From Spirosoma sp. KUDC1026 (lineage in GTDB: Bacteria > Bacteroidota > Bacteroidia > Cytophagales > Spirosomataceae): a stretch of DNA of 64,000 nucleotides. The notes below the pieces were generated by a model. It searched no databases. It was given only the letters and a program-made list of their open reading frames with translations, and was not told the DNA's origin. The DNA is taken from positions 456,001-520,000 of the forward strand of contig NZ_CP056032.1 of NCBI RefSeq assembly GCF_013375035.1, in the 5' to 3' direction. The first letter of the stretch is position 1, and each line of letters starts with the position of its first letter. A program made the translations under genes and the position numbers. Positions 24,111 to 33,529 of the stretch are shown piece by piece.

Positions 24111-24824
24111 TTATTGCTCTTTGCTGTAGATGTCCAGCAATACCCTGATTTCCAGGATTAGCCGATCAACATCTTCCTTGTCCGTACCGTCGTAAAAACC
24201 TCTTACAATACCAGACTTGTCTACTAAAACCAACTTTTCGCTGTGAATAAAAGTTTCGTCTGGTTTGCCGTCTTTCACGCCAGCGTCGACTACAGGTAAA
24301 TAAAATCCATGTAGGCCAAGATCATAGATTTCGGCTTTGTTACCAGTCAGGAAATACCATTTTCCGGGAATTGCTTCGTGTTTCCTGGCGTACTCCTTCA
24401 GCTCTTTTGGCTGGTCATGCTCCGGATCAACGCTGAACGATAGAAATCGGATGTCGTCTTTCGACCGGAAGACATCCTGCACGCGGGTTAACTGGGAAGC
24501 AATTTTCGGACAGATTGTACCACAACGCGTAAAGAAGAAATCGGCCACGTAGATCTTGTCCTTGACAATTGACTGATCCACTACATTGCTATCCTGATCA
24601 ATCAGTTTGAACGGCGGGATGTGGTTATAGATTGTATCCTCAATCTCCCGTCCGTCGGGTTGCTTAACTTGGCCCATCAAGGGCTCTCCCTTCGTAGAGT
24701 CTATCTTGGGCAGATAGCGCGGTAAAGCGTAATGATTTTGCGTACCAAACCGCAGAAAAAGATACAGCAAAGCCGGGACCAGCAGTACGACTAGCAGGAT
24801 CCCGGCTTTCTTGGTGTTACTCAT
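24111..24824 (-). CDS. SCO1/SenC copper chaperone for oxidase CuA
   Basis: 237 residues. A single N-terminal membrane anchor (ILLVVLLVPALLYLFL) is followed by a thioredoxin-like domain with the SCO copper site: C101 and C105 in TRCGTICP and H194 in ETFIHSEK. SCO proteins deliver copper to, or reduce, the CuA centre of Cox2. The protein faces the periplasm. Located directly after cox4 (2-base gap) and before DUF420, in the assembly-factor section of the cluster. Confidence 0.93.
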   Translation of the reverse strand: MSNTKKAGILLVVLLVPALLYLFLRFGTQNHYALPRYLPKIDSTKGEPLMGQVKQPDGREIEDTIYNHIPPFKLIDQDSNVVDQSIVKDKIYVADFFFTRCGTICPKIASQLTRVQDVFRSKDDIRFLSFSVDPEHDQPKELKEYARKHEAIPGKWYFLTGNKAEIYDLGLHGFYLPVVDAGVKDGKPDETFIHSEKLVLVDKSGIVRGFYDGTDKEDVDRLILEIRVLLDIYSKEQ

Positions 24825-24826
24825 AA

Positions 24827-25159
24827 CTACCTTAATTCAAATATCGACTCACCTTCTGTCATCAATGCTACAAGTAGCCATACAACAAAAATTACAGGAA
24901 TTGAAATGGCCCAGATCAAGCTTTTAACTTCGTGCTTCAGGTGCATAAATTCACCTACAATATAAAATGCTTTTATCAGCGTCATTCCTACGAAAATTGA
25001 AGTACGTAGCGTACCAGCAGGCATGATATAAGCCAGTGTAAATTCAAAGGCAGTGATAACCGACAGAATAATAAATGTCCGCCAGATGACACCTGTTTCT
25101 GCTGGAGCAACTTCAGTTCCAGCGTGTTCGTCGTGATCGTGATGTGCGTGATCAGCCAT
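24827..25159 (-). CDS. Cytochrome c oxidase subunit IV (prokaryotic type)
   Basis: 110 residues: a His/Asp-rich tail (six His in the first 13 residues), then three transmembrane helices beginning WRTFIILSVITAFEFTLAYI. The VGEFMHLKHEVKSLIWAISIPVIFVVWLL segment is the COX4_pro signature. A small accessory subunit of the heme-copper oxidase; its task is not well defined. Placed between cox3 and the SCO gene. Confidence 0.88.
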   Translation of the reverse strand: MADHAHHDHDEHAGTEVAPAETGVIWRTFIILSVITAFEFTLAYIMPAGTLRTSIFVGMTLIKAFYIVGEFMHLKHEVKSLIWAISIPVIFVVWLLVALMTEGESIFELR

Positions 25160-25171
25160 GATTGTAAAAAC

Positions 25172-25963
25172 TTATACCAGGTAGAAAAACGTGAAAACGA
25201 ATACCCAAACTAGATCGACAAAGTGCCAGTAAAGACCTACTTTCTCAACCATTTCGTAATGCCCACGACGAGCATAAAGACCAGTTGCAGCCCGGTAGAA
25301 AATCAGGATATTCAGAACGACACCACTAAATACGTGGGTACCGTGGAAACCGGTAATGAAGAAGAACAGGTCAGCAAAGGCAGGAGGTCCGTATTGGTTC
25401 TCGACAAGGTTCGCACCGAATATTGTACGTTTTACTGTTTCTCCATTAATAAGCTCAGTTATTACCGTACCTTGCTCGGTTCCGTGAATAAAGTGGCTCC
25501 ATTCCCATGCCTGGCTACCCAAGAAGGTGAAACCACCCAAGATTGTCCAAAGCATATATTTCTCCACATCCTTGCGATCCATCCGGTGGCCAGCTTCTAC
25601 GGCTAGTACCATCGTCACGCTACTGAAGATAAGGATAAACGTCATAATACCGACGAAAATCAGCGGCAGATGAACGCCATGTACGAACGGTACTGCGTTA
25701 TACACCATTTCAGGAATCGGCCAATACAAGTTCGAGAACTTAAAGACCTCTCCATAAATTGCCGGATCCCAGGCAGGATAGCTGTAACGAATCAGCCCGT
25801 ACGTTACCAGCAATGCTGAGAAGGTGAACGTATCCGAGATCAGGAAGAACCACATCATCAACTTGCCATAACTGGCATTCATTGGTTCGACACCACCCAT
25901 CCAGGTTTTCTTGTCGAACGTTGAATCAGTTGCTACAGTGTGTGTTGTCGCAGTAGCCGCCAT
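25172..25963 (-). CDS. Cytochrome c oxidase subunit III
   Basis: 263 residues and about six or seven membrane helices. Family segments: WFFLISDTFTFSALLVTYG, the helix with AGHRMDRKDVEKYMLWTILGG, the ITGFHGTHVFSGVVLN histidine helix and the C-terminal YWHFVDLVWVFVFTFFYLV. Subunit III stabilises subunit I and the proton-entry side. It follows another, shorter subunit III-type gene by 15 bases; having two such genes in tandem is common in Bacteroidota. Confidence 0.93.
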   Translation of the reverse strand: MAATATTHTVATDSTFDKKTWMGGVEPMNASYGKLMMWFFLISDTFTFSALLVTYGLIRYSYPAWDPAIYGEVFKFSNLYWPIPEMVYNAVPFVHGVHLPLIFVGIMTFILIFSSVTMVLAVEAGHRMDRKDVEKYMLWTILGGFTFLGSQAWEWSHFIHGTEQGTVITELINGETVKRTIFGANLVENQYGPPAFADLFFFITGFHGTHVFSGVVLNILIFYRAATGLYARRGHYEMVEKVGLYWHFVDLVWVFVFTFFYLV

Positions 25964-25978
25964 GCGTCTAAAAAATTA

Positions 25979-26575
25979 TCAATGAAAGTAGACTAAAAAG
26001 AAAAACAAATACAACCACAAAATGTCTAAAAAATGCCAGTAAGTAGCTGCTATTTCAATCTGGTTCATGCTTTTAGCGTGAATCCGGATCTTAAAAACTG
26101 CTACCAGTGCAAAAATCAGAACAATAAGCCCGGAAATGAGGTGGAACCCATGCAAGCCCGTAAATATATACATGAACGAACCTGCGGGATTACCGACAAA
26201 GAAAACCTTTTGATTTACCAGTTCTACCCATCCCTGGAACTGCATGTAGAGAAATGCTATCCCAAGTGCAAAAGTAACAGATATCGCTATCTTCAAACTG
26301 CCAAAGTTATCTTTTTTTGCCGCTAAATATGCCCAGTGCATCGTCAGGCTGCTAATCACCAAAACGACCGAACTATAAGTAAAAACCGGTGGAATATCAT
26401 ACTCCAGCCAGTTACCTTCTGCTCGACGTACCAGATAGGCACTTGTCATAGCAGCGAAAAGCATAATAATACTGACAATAAACAACCACAAAATGAATTT
26501 GCGGGGATTCATTGATAGGGTTTCTTCTGGCTCTTCAACAAAAGAAACTGGATCAGCGATTTGGTTTGACATCAT
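25979..26575 (-). CDS. Second cytochrome c oxidase subunit III-type protein
   Basis: 198 residues from ATG 26575, which shares one base with the ctaB stop (TGATG). Five helices; FTGLHGFHLISGLIVLIFAL and the ending YWHFLDILWLYLFFFLVYF are clear subunit III features, and the N-terminal region lacks the first two helices of full-length forms. It may be a structural subunit in the same oxidase, with the longer Cox3 next to it, or belong to a variant complex. Upstream TTG 26578 is less likely as a start. Confidence 0.88.
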   Translation of the reverse strand: MMSNQIADPVSFVEEPEETLSMNPRKFILWLFIVSIIMLFAAMTSAYLVRRAEGNWLEYDIPPVFTYSSVVLVISSLTMHWAYLAAKKDNFGSLKIAISVTFALGIAFLYMQFQGWVELVNQKVFFVGNPAGSFMYIFTGLHGFHLISGLIVLIFALVAVFKIRIHAKSMNQIEIAATYWHFLDILWLYLFFFLVYFH

Positions 26576-27453
26576 CAAATTTTATCTAATAGGTATGCAA
26601 TCTGAACGACGGGCAGATATAGCAATGATCCAAACATCATTTGCAAAGCTGCTTTGTCCGTACAGGTCTTCATTAGATGAAACGTTTGAGCTAAAAACAA
26701 GATTCCACCAATCGTGGCAACAACTGCTGATAATACGCCTGTAATTCCTAATAGAAACGGCAGCCAGCAAAGCGGAATCAGAAATATCGTGTAGACCATC
26801 ATTCGAAAAGCGGTCTTACGATTTTTTGCCTTACCCGGCATCATCTGCATACCTGCTCTCTGATAATCATCGAAAGCCAGCCAGCCAATCGCCCAGAAGT
26901 GCGGAAATTGCCACAGAAACTGAATAGCGAACAGGATTCCAGGCTCCCAACCGTAATGGTTTGTGGCTGCAACCCAGCCAATCATCGGTGGGAAAGCCCC
27001 CGGTAACGCGCCGATATACACCGCAATCTGTCCTTTTGACTTCAGAGGTGTATAAACAAATCCATACAGCAGGAACGATAATACAGCTATAGCTGCAGCG
27101 CGTACGTTGAAAGCTTCGGCAAAAATGTATACTGCAATGCTGAATAGTAAAAAGGCGAATGTCGCTGCTTCTTTTGTTGTCAGCCGACCCGTTGGCAGCG
27201 GACGAACCGCGGTACGTTTCATCAGCTTATCCGACTCGCGCTCAAAGATCTGATTGACAGTATTAGCCGCTCCTGTGATTGCTAAAGAAGCAATTGTAAA
27301 GAGTACTATCTTTATCCAATTGACTTCAGATACTGCCAGACAATATCCAAATACGCCCGAAAATACAACAGCTAGCGTAAGCTTGAGCTTAATTAATTCA
27401 ATATATGCTTTAGCTTTTATCCCAACTTCACTTACCACAAATACTCGCTGCAT
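26575..27453 (-). CDS. ctaB: Protoheme IX farnesyltransferase (heme O synthase)
   Basis: 292 residues, UbiA prenyltransferase fold with about nine helices. The two Asp-rich farnesyl-diphosphate sites are visible: NQIFERESDKLMKRTAVRPLP (first loop) and AFDDYQRAGMQMMPG (second loop). It converts protoheme to heme O, the precursor of heme A. One base separates it from ctaA; the stop overlaps the start of the following gene, so translation is coupled. Confidence 0.95.
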   Translation of the reverse strand: MQRVFVVSEVGIKAKAYIELIKLKLTLAVVFSGVFGYCLAVSEVNWIKIVLFTIASLAITGAANTVNQIFERESDKLMKRTAVRPLPTGRLTTKEAATFAFLLFSIAVYIFAEAFNVRAAAIAVLSFLLYGFVYTPLKSKGQIAVYIGALPGAFPPMIGWVAATNHYGWEPGILFAIQFLWQFPHFWAIGWLAFDDYQRAGMQMMPGKAKNRKTAFRMMVYTIFLIPLCWLPFLLGITGVLSAVVATIGGILFLAQTFHLMKTCTDKAALQMMFGSLLYLPVVQIAYLLDKI

Positions 27454-27454
27454 A

Positions 27455-28471
27455 CTATAAACGTTGGAAAGAAATAGTTTCCGGCTGACTTTCTATTTGC
27501 TTGCTCTGTGGGATGATCCGTAGCCAGGCGGTGTATTGTAAACCGATCATAACAACAGCCAGTAATAAATGGATTGGCTGCATAGCAGCTGGAACTCCAC
27601 CATAGGCCATTATAATCCCTGATGTTATTTCAGCTATGACAATTGCCATCATGGCAACCCCCAGTTTATGAATGGCATTACCTTTACTCACTTTGCGTAT
27701 CTGATAAATTACAGCAATGTGCAAAGCAAGAACTAGTATTGAAAAAGAGCGATGGACGTAGAAACGCCAGTCCAGATTATCGACCCAACTCATTCGCTGA
27801 TTGTATCCAAGTTGTTTGACAACCTGATCCAAGGCCGTTCGTACTTGCGTCCCCAATACGATCTGGATGATTGAAACCAGCAGTGTAATAACGAGCAATC
27901 GGCTCAGCGTATCATACTGGTTTTTGGATAGTTCTGTATTTGTGTTAGCGTCAGCGCGAACAAATACATATAGGAGCGCAAAAACAACAAAAATTGCCAG
28001 TAGAAAATGAATAGTAATCAAATATTGGGCAAGTTCTGTTGACACAACTTTGGCTCCTAACCATCCATTCAGGCCTACCAAGAAGAAAGCAGCAAAGCTT
28101 CCTAATACAATTGATTTATCTGTTTTCAGATAAATTAGCGATGCTATCAGGGTTACAAAGACGACAAAGCCAGTTAAGGCTCCAATCAAGCGATTGACGT
28201 ACTCAATCCATGTTTTTGTGGCATTGAATTCAACCTCGCCCTTCAGCTTAGCGCCGTAAATCTCCTGGTAATTTGCTGGCAGTTGTGAGATATGCGTTGG
28301 GGGTATCCATAAACCGAAACACTTCGGCCAGTCTGGACAGCCCATTCCGGACCCTGTTCCTCTGACAATACCCCCCGCCAGAACGAGCAGATATATAAGT
28401 ATTACTGTCAGAAACGCCAGAGTCCGGAATCGCCGTTTTTTAGAATTAGTGAGGTTGCTTGAATTGGTCAT
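27455..28471 (-). CDS. ctaA: Heme A synthase, COX15/CtaA family
   Basis: 338 residues with eight predicted helices. The GIVRGTGSGMGCPDWPKCFG segment gives the C45/C51 pair of the extracellular loop. Three of the four usual heme-ligand histidines are present: TIHFLLA, VHRSFS and PIHLLLA. The fourth, expected in E-x2-HR after the first loop, is Asn: WIEYVNRLIG (N93). The enzyme oxidises heme O to heme A. The start overlaps the end of cox1 by 26 bases. Confidence 0.93.
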   Translation of the reverse strand: MTNSSNLTNSKKRRFRTLAFLTVILIYLLVLAGGIVRGTGSGMGCPDWPKCFGLWIPPTHISQLPANYQEIYGAKLKGEVEFNATKTWIEYVNRLIGALTGFVVFVTLIASLIYLKTDKSIVLGSFAAFFLVGLNGWLGAKVVSTELAQYLITIHFLLAIFVVFALLYVFVRADANTNTELSKNQYDTLSRLLVITLLVSIIQIVLGTQVRTALDQVVKQLGYNQRMSWVDNLDWRFYVHRSFSILVLALHIAVIYQIRKVSKGNAIHKLGVAMMAIVIAEITSGIIMAYGGVPAAMQPIHLLLAVVMIGLQYTAWLRIIPQSKQIESQPETISFQRL

Positions 28472-30329
28472 TCAAATTTTGAGCCTCAATTTCCTTTTCA
28501 AGCCCGATCATTTCCATCTCGTGAGGTAGATTTGATTCAGGTGTTTGCGAATAAGGCACGTTTTGAGGTATAAAATCTTCAACAGCACCTGGCTTGCTGT
28601 AATCGTATGGCCAACGATACACAGCTGGAATTTCGCCGGGCCAATTACCATGACCAGGTTCAACGGGCGCAGTCCATTCCAACGTATTTGCTCTCCACGG
28701 ATTTTGCGTAGCCCGTCTTCCTTTGAAAATACTATAGAAGAAGTTCACAAGGAAAATAAACTGAGCGCCGAAGGTGAAGATAGCTGCCAAGCTGATGAAA
28801 GAATTCATATCAGCGAAGATATTCTTCGTAAAATCATAGCTGGTGAATGCGTAGTACCGACGAGGGAATCCAGCGATACCAACATAGTGCATTGGGAAGA
28901 ATACCAGATAGATACCGATAAATGTCAACCAGAAGTGAACATAACCCAGCTTCTCATTCATCATCCGCCCAAACATTTTCGGGAACCAGTGATAAACACC
29001 CGCTAGCAAACCAAAGGCCGAAGCAGCTCCCATTACCAAGTGGAAGTGAGCTACCACGAAGTAAGTATCGTGCAATTGAATATCAAGCGCAGCATTACCT
29101 AGGATGATACCAGTCAGGCCACCTGAGATAAAGAACGATACCAGACCGATTGAGAACAGCATCGCGGGCGTGAACCGGATATTACCGCGCCATAACGTAG
29201 TAATGTAGTTAAACGCTTTTACTGCCGACGGTACTGCGATGATCAGCGTTAAGAACATGAACACCGACCCGAGGAACGGATTCATACCAGTCACGAACAT
29301 GTGGTGAGCCCATACGATGAACGCTAAGAAGGCGATACCAATCATAGACGCGATCATAGCACGGTAACCGAAGATTGGCTTACGAGAGTTTGTAGCGATA
29401 ATCTCCGATGTTAGACCCAAGGCTGGTAGCAGTACAATGTATACTTCTGGGTGACCCAAGAACCAGAACAAATGCTGAAATAGAATCGGCGAACCACCAA
29501 CGTTTGGCAGAGCCTCACCTTTGACATAGATTTCAGACAGGTAAAAGCTAGTGCCAAAGCTCCGGTCAAAAATCAGCAACAGAGCCGCCGATAGAAGAAC
29601 AGGAAACGAGATAAGTCCTAAGATAGCCGTTAAAAAGAAAGCCCATATGGTTAGAGGCAGTTTGCTAAATGACATCCCCCGTGTACGCAAATTGATAACA
29701 GTCGTGATATAGTTAATACCACCTAACAACTGCGACACAATAAACAGGGCCATGCTAGCCAGCCATAAAGTCATACCCAACTCTGAACCTTTGTGTGCCT
29801 GTGGTAGTGCGCTTAATGGCGGATAAACTACCCAGCCGCCAGCAGCAGGTCCTGTTTCAATGAACAACGAACCAAACATAAGCACACCAGCCATAAAGAA
29901 GAACCAGTAGGACAACATGTTCAAGAACCCAGATGCCATATCACGGGCTCCCACCTGTAGTGGAATCAGGAAGTTAGAGAACGTACCACTTAGACCAGCT
30001 GTCAATACAAAAAATACCATAATGGTACCATGCATTGTGACTAGCGCCAAATAAAAATCTGGGTCTAACTTATCATTATTGTCAATCCAGTTACCTAAGA
30101 TTGGCCGTAGGAATCCCAGCTTCATATCTGGAAAGCCCAGCTGAAGGCGGAACATCACAGATAAACTGATACCAATAATTGCCCACAAGATACCCGTAAT
30201 CAGGTACTGTTTCGCAATCATCTTATGGTCTTCAGAGAAAATGTATGTGCGCCAAAAACTTTGCGGCTCATGGTGGTCGTGCTCAATGTGATGAGCCACG
30301 GTCGCCGAATTACCTGTTACAGTCGCCAT
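28446..30329 (-). CDS. Cytochrome c oxidase subunit I (A1 type)
   Basis: 627 residues with at least twelve helices. Heme and CuB ligands: the TMHGTIMVF His, the HPEVY His-Tyr pair with the A1-type Glu, the WAHHMF double His and the VVAHFHLVMG His pair. The polar residues of the K channel are present (IIAVPSAVKAFNY). The N-terminus is His-rich (AHHIEHDHHEP). This catalytic core reduces oxygen to water with heme a, heme a3 and CuB. It lies between cox2 and ctaA in the same operon. Confidence 0.96.
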   Translation of the reverse strand: MATVTGNSATVAHHIEHDHHEPQSFWRTYIFSEDHKMIAKQYLITGILWAIIGISLSVMFRLQLGFPDMKLGFLRPILGNWIDNNDKLDPDFYLALVTMHGTIMVFFVLTAGLSGTFSNFLIPLQVGARDMASGFLNMLSYWFFFMAGVLMFGSLFIETGPAAGGWVVYPPLSALPQAHKGSELGMTLWLASMALFIVSQLLGGINYITTVINLRTRGMSFSKLPLTIWAFFLTAILGLISFPVLLSAALLLIFDRSFGTSFYLSEIYVKGEALPNVGGSPILFQHLFWFLGHPEVYIVLLPALGLTSEIIATNSRKPIFGYRAMIASMIGIAFLAFIVWAHHMFVTGMNPFLGSVFMFLTLIIAVPSAVKAFNYITTLWRGNIRFTPAMLFSIGLVSFFISGGLTGIILGNAALDIQLHDTYFVVAHFHLVMGAASAFGLLAGVYHWFPKMFGRMMNEKLGYVHFWLTFIGIYLVFFPMHYVGIAGFPRRYYAFTSYDFTKNIFADMNSFISLAAIFTFGAQFIFLVNFFYSIFKGRRATQNPWRANTLEWTAPVEPGHGNWPGEIPAVYRWPYDYSKPGAVEDFIPQNVPYSQTPESNLPHEMEMIGLEKEIEAQNLNDQFKQPH

Positions 30330-30357
30330 AGTATTTGGTTGATAGTAGTTTTAAGAA

Positions 30358-31488
30358 TTATCGAATAGTTGCTGTCACCAGTGAAGCTCCACCACTTGGC
30401 TGAACGCGTGCTGTTGTGCTATCAGCAGGGGCTGCTGCCTCTTGCGTACCTTCTGTAGGCAAGTATTTAGCTGCTTTTGCTTTTAGAGACGTTGGAATGC
30501 GATCGGCCAGTTCAGGCGTTGTATTCAACAAAGGCTTTTGTTCCTTGCACCAAGCTTGCCAAGAAGCTTCATCTTCAACAACCAGATTAATCTTCATTGA
30601 GAAGTGACCACGTCCACACACTTCAGTACAGGCAATTTCGTACTTAAAATCAGGGTTGCCTGTAACGTTACGCATTTCATCCGTGGTTTTATCAGCAACA
30701 AACCAGAAACGTGTTGGCATACCAGGAACAGCATCCATTTTTACCCGTAAGTGAGGAATGAAAACACTATGCAGCACGTCACGAGCCCGAATCTTTAAGA
30801 GAACTGGCTTATTAACAGGAATGTGCAGCTCAGATGGTGACGTAAAATCATCAAACGAAGCTTCATCTGTATAGTCAATTCCCGTTTCGTTGCTGCTGTT
30901 AATCAGCTTATAATTGTAAGCTCCCAGCTTATTGTCGTCCACGCCTGGATACCGAACGATCCAGTTAAACTGTTTACCAACGATCTCAACAACCTGAGCA
31001 TCAGCTGGCGCTTCAGACATGATGTCACGCCATGCACGCCATCCTGAGAATACAAGTACAGCCATCACAACAGCTGGAATAACCGTCCAGATTAACTCCA
31101 ATTTATGGTTTTCCGGATAGTAAGCAGCTCGGTGGCCCTTCTTGTATTGATACTTCCATGCAAAAGTAAATAGCAACGTGTTCGTAATCACGAAGGCAGC
31201 TGTAATAATTCCCATCGTCAACCAGAATAGGAAATCCGTACGACGACCGTGTTCCGTAGAAGCTTCTGGTAAGAAATACTGAACCGAATGCAGGTAAGAC
31301 CAGATTGCGCCGATTATTCCAAGTACCAGGAATACCAAGAACAAAGCTCCATTGATTTTATTGCTCATGCCAATCTGGCCTTCTTCAACGGATCCACTTG
31401 CACTCTTAACTACCGCAGCCATTCGGGACACGACCATAATAGCCAGCCCCAGAAAGATTACCGATAAGATAGCGATTATATAAACCAT
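30358..31488 (-). CDS. Cytochrome c oxidase subunit II with extra N-terminal helices
   Basis: 376 residues. The cupredoxin domain carries the CuA ligands: His in VLHSVF and CTEVCGRGHFSM (two Cys, His, Met). Unlike the usual two-helix hairpin, four hydrophobic helices precede it (about 2-25, 46-66, 88-110, 129-149). No cytochrome c domain is fused to the C-terminus, so this is an aa3-type rather than a caa3-type subunit; electrons presumably come from alternative complex III. A Pro/Ala/Thr-rich tail ends the protein. Confidence 0.92.
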   Translation of the reverse strand: MVYIIAILSVIFLGLAIMVVSRMAAVVKSASGSVEEGQIGMSNKINGALFLVFLVLGIIGAIWSYLHSVQYFLPEASTEHGRRTDFLFWLTMGIITAAFVITNTLLFTFAWKYQYKKGHRAAYYPENHKLELIWTVIPAVVMAVLVFSGWRAWRDIMSEAPADAQVVEIVGKQFNWIVRYPGVDDNKLGAYNYKLINSSNETGIDYTDEASFDDFTSPSELHIPVNKPVLLKIRARDVLHSVFIPHLRVKMDAVPGMPTRFWFVADKTTDEMRNVTGNPDFKYEIACTEVCGRGHFSMKINLVVEDEASWQAWCKEQKPLLNTTPELADRIPTSLKAKAAKYLPTEGTQEAAAPADSTTARVQPSGGASLVTATIR

Positions 31489-31508
31489 GCTGTAAGCAAA
31501 TTATAGAA

Positions 31509-32843
31509 TTAGATGTCGTGATGTAAGGTTTCTTCCAGCATTGGGTGATTCTTCGGAATCAAGTTAGCCTTAGTCAACTGTGACGAAAGTGACCACATGA
31601 AACCACATGCAAAAATCAATATCATACCGAACTCAACAGGACCAAATCCACCATGACCGCCCACTGTTCCAGGCATAATGTTGGTGTAAAAATCGAAGTA
31701 ATGTCCGATGATGATTCCCCAAGCAGCCAGCTTCAAAAAGATATAAGTCCGCTTTGCATCCCTTGTCATTAGAACAAGAAATGGAAAGACAAAGTTTAGG
31801 AACAGGCTAATGAAAAATGGTGCTTTATAAAAGCCTCCATAACCACTGAAACGCTCACGATAATAGATCGTTTCTTCCGCCAAGTTAGCATAATAAATCA
31901 GCATAAACTGAGCAAACCAAACGTACGTCCAGAAGATACTGAAAGCAAACATAAACTTGCCCAAATCGTGCAAATGGCTTTCATTCACTAGTTTCAGATA
32001 ACCGCGCTCTTTCAAGCTTACAACGGTTAGCGTAATGATTGCTAGACCCGTTACGTGCCAGCTAGCCAGTGTATACCAGCCAAACATAGTACTGAACCAG
32101 TGGGTATCAATCGACATTACGAAATCCCAGGCCGATGTCGACGAAGTAACCGCAAACACTACCAGGAAGGCAACACCATATTTGATACTCTTTTCATAAT
32201 ATTCAGTACCGCCCTCTAAGTCTTCCTTGAGCGAGAAATCACGGATTTTTGTCCACAGCCAGTACCAGGAACCAATATATACTACCAGACGGATCAAATA
32301 GAATGGTGTATTAAGGAAACCCGCTTTACCAGCAATGATATGATCATACTCCGGACTCGTTGGATCATATAGGGCAGGATTCTTCCAGTGAAACAGATCC
32401 TGACCTGCCAGAAAGAATACAGCTAGCAGAACAAGTCCCATGTATGGAACGTATGCAGGCATTGCCTCAGGCACGCGTTTGAACGCTGAAGACCAGCCCG
32501 CCTGTGCCAGATAGTTGTAGGAGATGAAGAACATCCCAATAACCGAAGCGCCAATGAAGTAGACAGCATTAAGCCACAGGTTAGCCCAGATCCGGGTTGT
32601 CCATTTATACTCGTGGTGACCACCATGGGCTTCCGCACCATGAGCGGCATGGGCATCTGCACCTTGAGCAGCGTGAGTGGCTGCATCATGTGCCTCATGC
32701 CCACCGGCTCCCGACGCCAACAAAAAAGCGCCAAGTGCAACCAAAGCAACACCAGCGCCTATTCCGATAAGAAGCCGACGCTTGGACTGGTCAGTAAATT
32801 CAAATTGTTCGTCTAGTGACGGTAATGCGTGAGCCGATGCCAT
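31509..32843 (-). CDS. actF: Alternative complex III subunit ActF (NrfD-like)
   Basis: 444 residues, about ten helices. Between the first helix (LLIGIGAGVALVALGAFLLA) and the second lies a His/Ala-rich loop (about 48-80) with eight histidines. The rest resembles the PsrC/NrfD family (WRNY-like region replaced by FISYNYLAQAGWSSAFKRVPEAMPAY). ActF is the second quinol-site-type membrane subunit, paired with ActC. It lies after the cytochrome ActE and before cox2, the standard act order. Symbol by operon position and similarity. Confidence 0.9.
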   Translation of the reverse strand: MASAHALPSLDEQFEFTDQSKRRLLIGIGAGVALVALGAFLLASGAGGHEAHDAATHAAQGADAHAAHGAEAHGGHHEYKWTTRIWANLWLNAVYFIGASVIGMFFISYNYLAQAGWSSAFKRVPEAMPAYVPYMGLVLLAVFFLAGQDLFHWKNPALYDPTSPEYDHIIAGKAGFLNTPFYLIRLVVYIGSWYWLWTKIRDFSLKEDLEGGTEYYEKSIKYGVAFLVVFAVTSSTSAWDFVMSIDTHWFSTMFGWYTLASWHVTGLAIITLTVVSLKERGYLKLVNESHLHDLGKFMFAFSIFWTYVWFAQFMLIYYANLAEETIYYRERFSGYGGFYKAPFFISLFLNFVFPFLVLMTRDAKRTYIFLKLAAWGIIIGHYFDFYTNIMPGTVGGHGGFGPVEFGMILIFACGFMWSLSSQLTKANLIPKNHPMLEETLHHDI

Positions 32844-32909
32844 TCTCTGGTTTATTGTTCCCAGTTTTTAACTCGATAATCTCGTTAAAGCGGGATTTTG
32901 CGATACTAA

Positions 32910-33515
32910 TTATCCTTGCTGTAATTTATGTACGTATTGCACAATCTTCCACCGGTCGTCGGGCGTGATCTGCGAGCCGTGAGGCCACATACGTCCTTTA
33001 CCATTTGTTATCACGTGGAAAATATGCCCATCATTCATCGTTTTATACGCATCTGCCGAGTAGCTGGGAACCCCTTTATACTCTTTGCCTACCGTGCCAT
33101 CACCTTTACCGGTTTCACCATGGCAGTGTGAGCAATAGCGCGTGTACAAAACTTTACCATCAGCCAGGTTCTTTTCGTTTTCTGGAATCGGGTTTGTTAA
33201 CACACGTTCAGCAATCTCAATGCTGTCTTTTGGGATATTATACAGCATTAAGTCCGTTTTAGCGCTATCACCTGAGCCAAACTTCGTCATATAGTTTGGC
33301 CGGGCTACCGTACCGGGAGCGGGCAGACGCATATTCAGCCCTTCCGGATTAATGGAATTCTCTTTAACCTGACGGTATGGTTCGTAACCAACAGCGTCGT
33401 ACATCTGCGGTGCAAACTCAAGACCGGTACTGTCGTGGCTCCGCTTACAGGCAACTCCCGTAAACATTAGCCCCACAATGGCCAGCGTTGCTATACCTTT
33501 ATAGTTCGTGCTCAT
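32910..33515 (-). CDS. actE: Alternative complex III monoheme cytochrome c ActE
   Basis: 201 residues. A lipobox (TGVAC, C23) makes it a lipoprotein anchored on the periplasmic side. A single heme c site is CSHCH (128-132) followed by GETGKGDG; the Met ligand is probably in GRMWPHG near the C-terminus. ActE passes electrons from the ActA hemes towards the oxidase. 14 bases follow the actD stop. Confidence 0.92.
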   Translation of the reverse strand: MSTNYKGIATLAIVGLMFTGVACKRSHDSTGLEFAPQMYDAVGYEPYRQVKENSINPEGLNMRLPAPGTVARPNYMTKFGSGDSAKTDLMLYNIPKDSIEIAERVLTNPIPENEKNLADGKVLYTRYCSHCHGETGKGDGTVGKEYKGVPSYSADAYKTMNDGHIFHVITNGKGRMWPHGSQITPDDRWKIVQYVHKLQQG

Positions 33516-33529
33516 GCCCTTTGGAAAAA

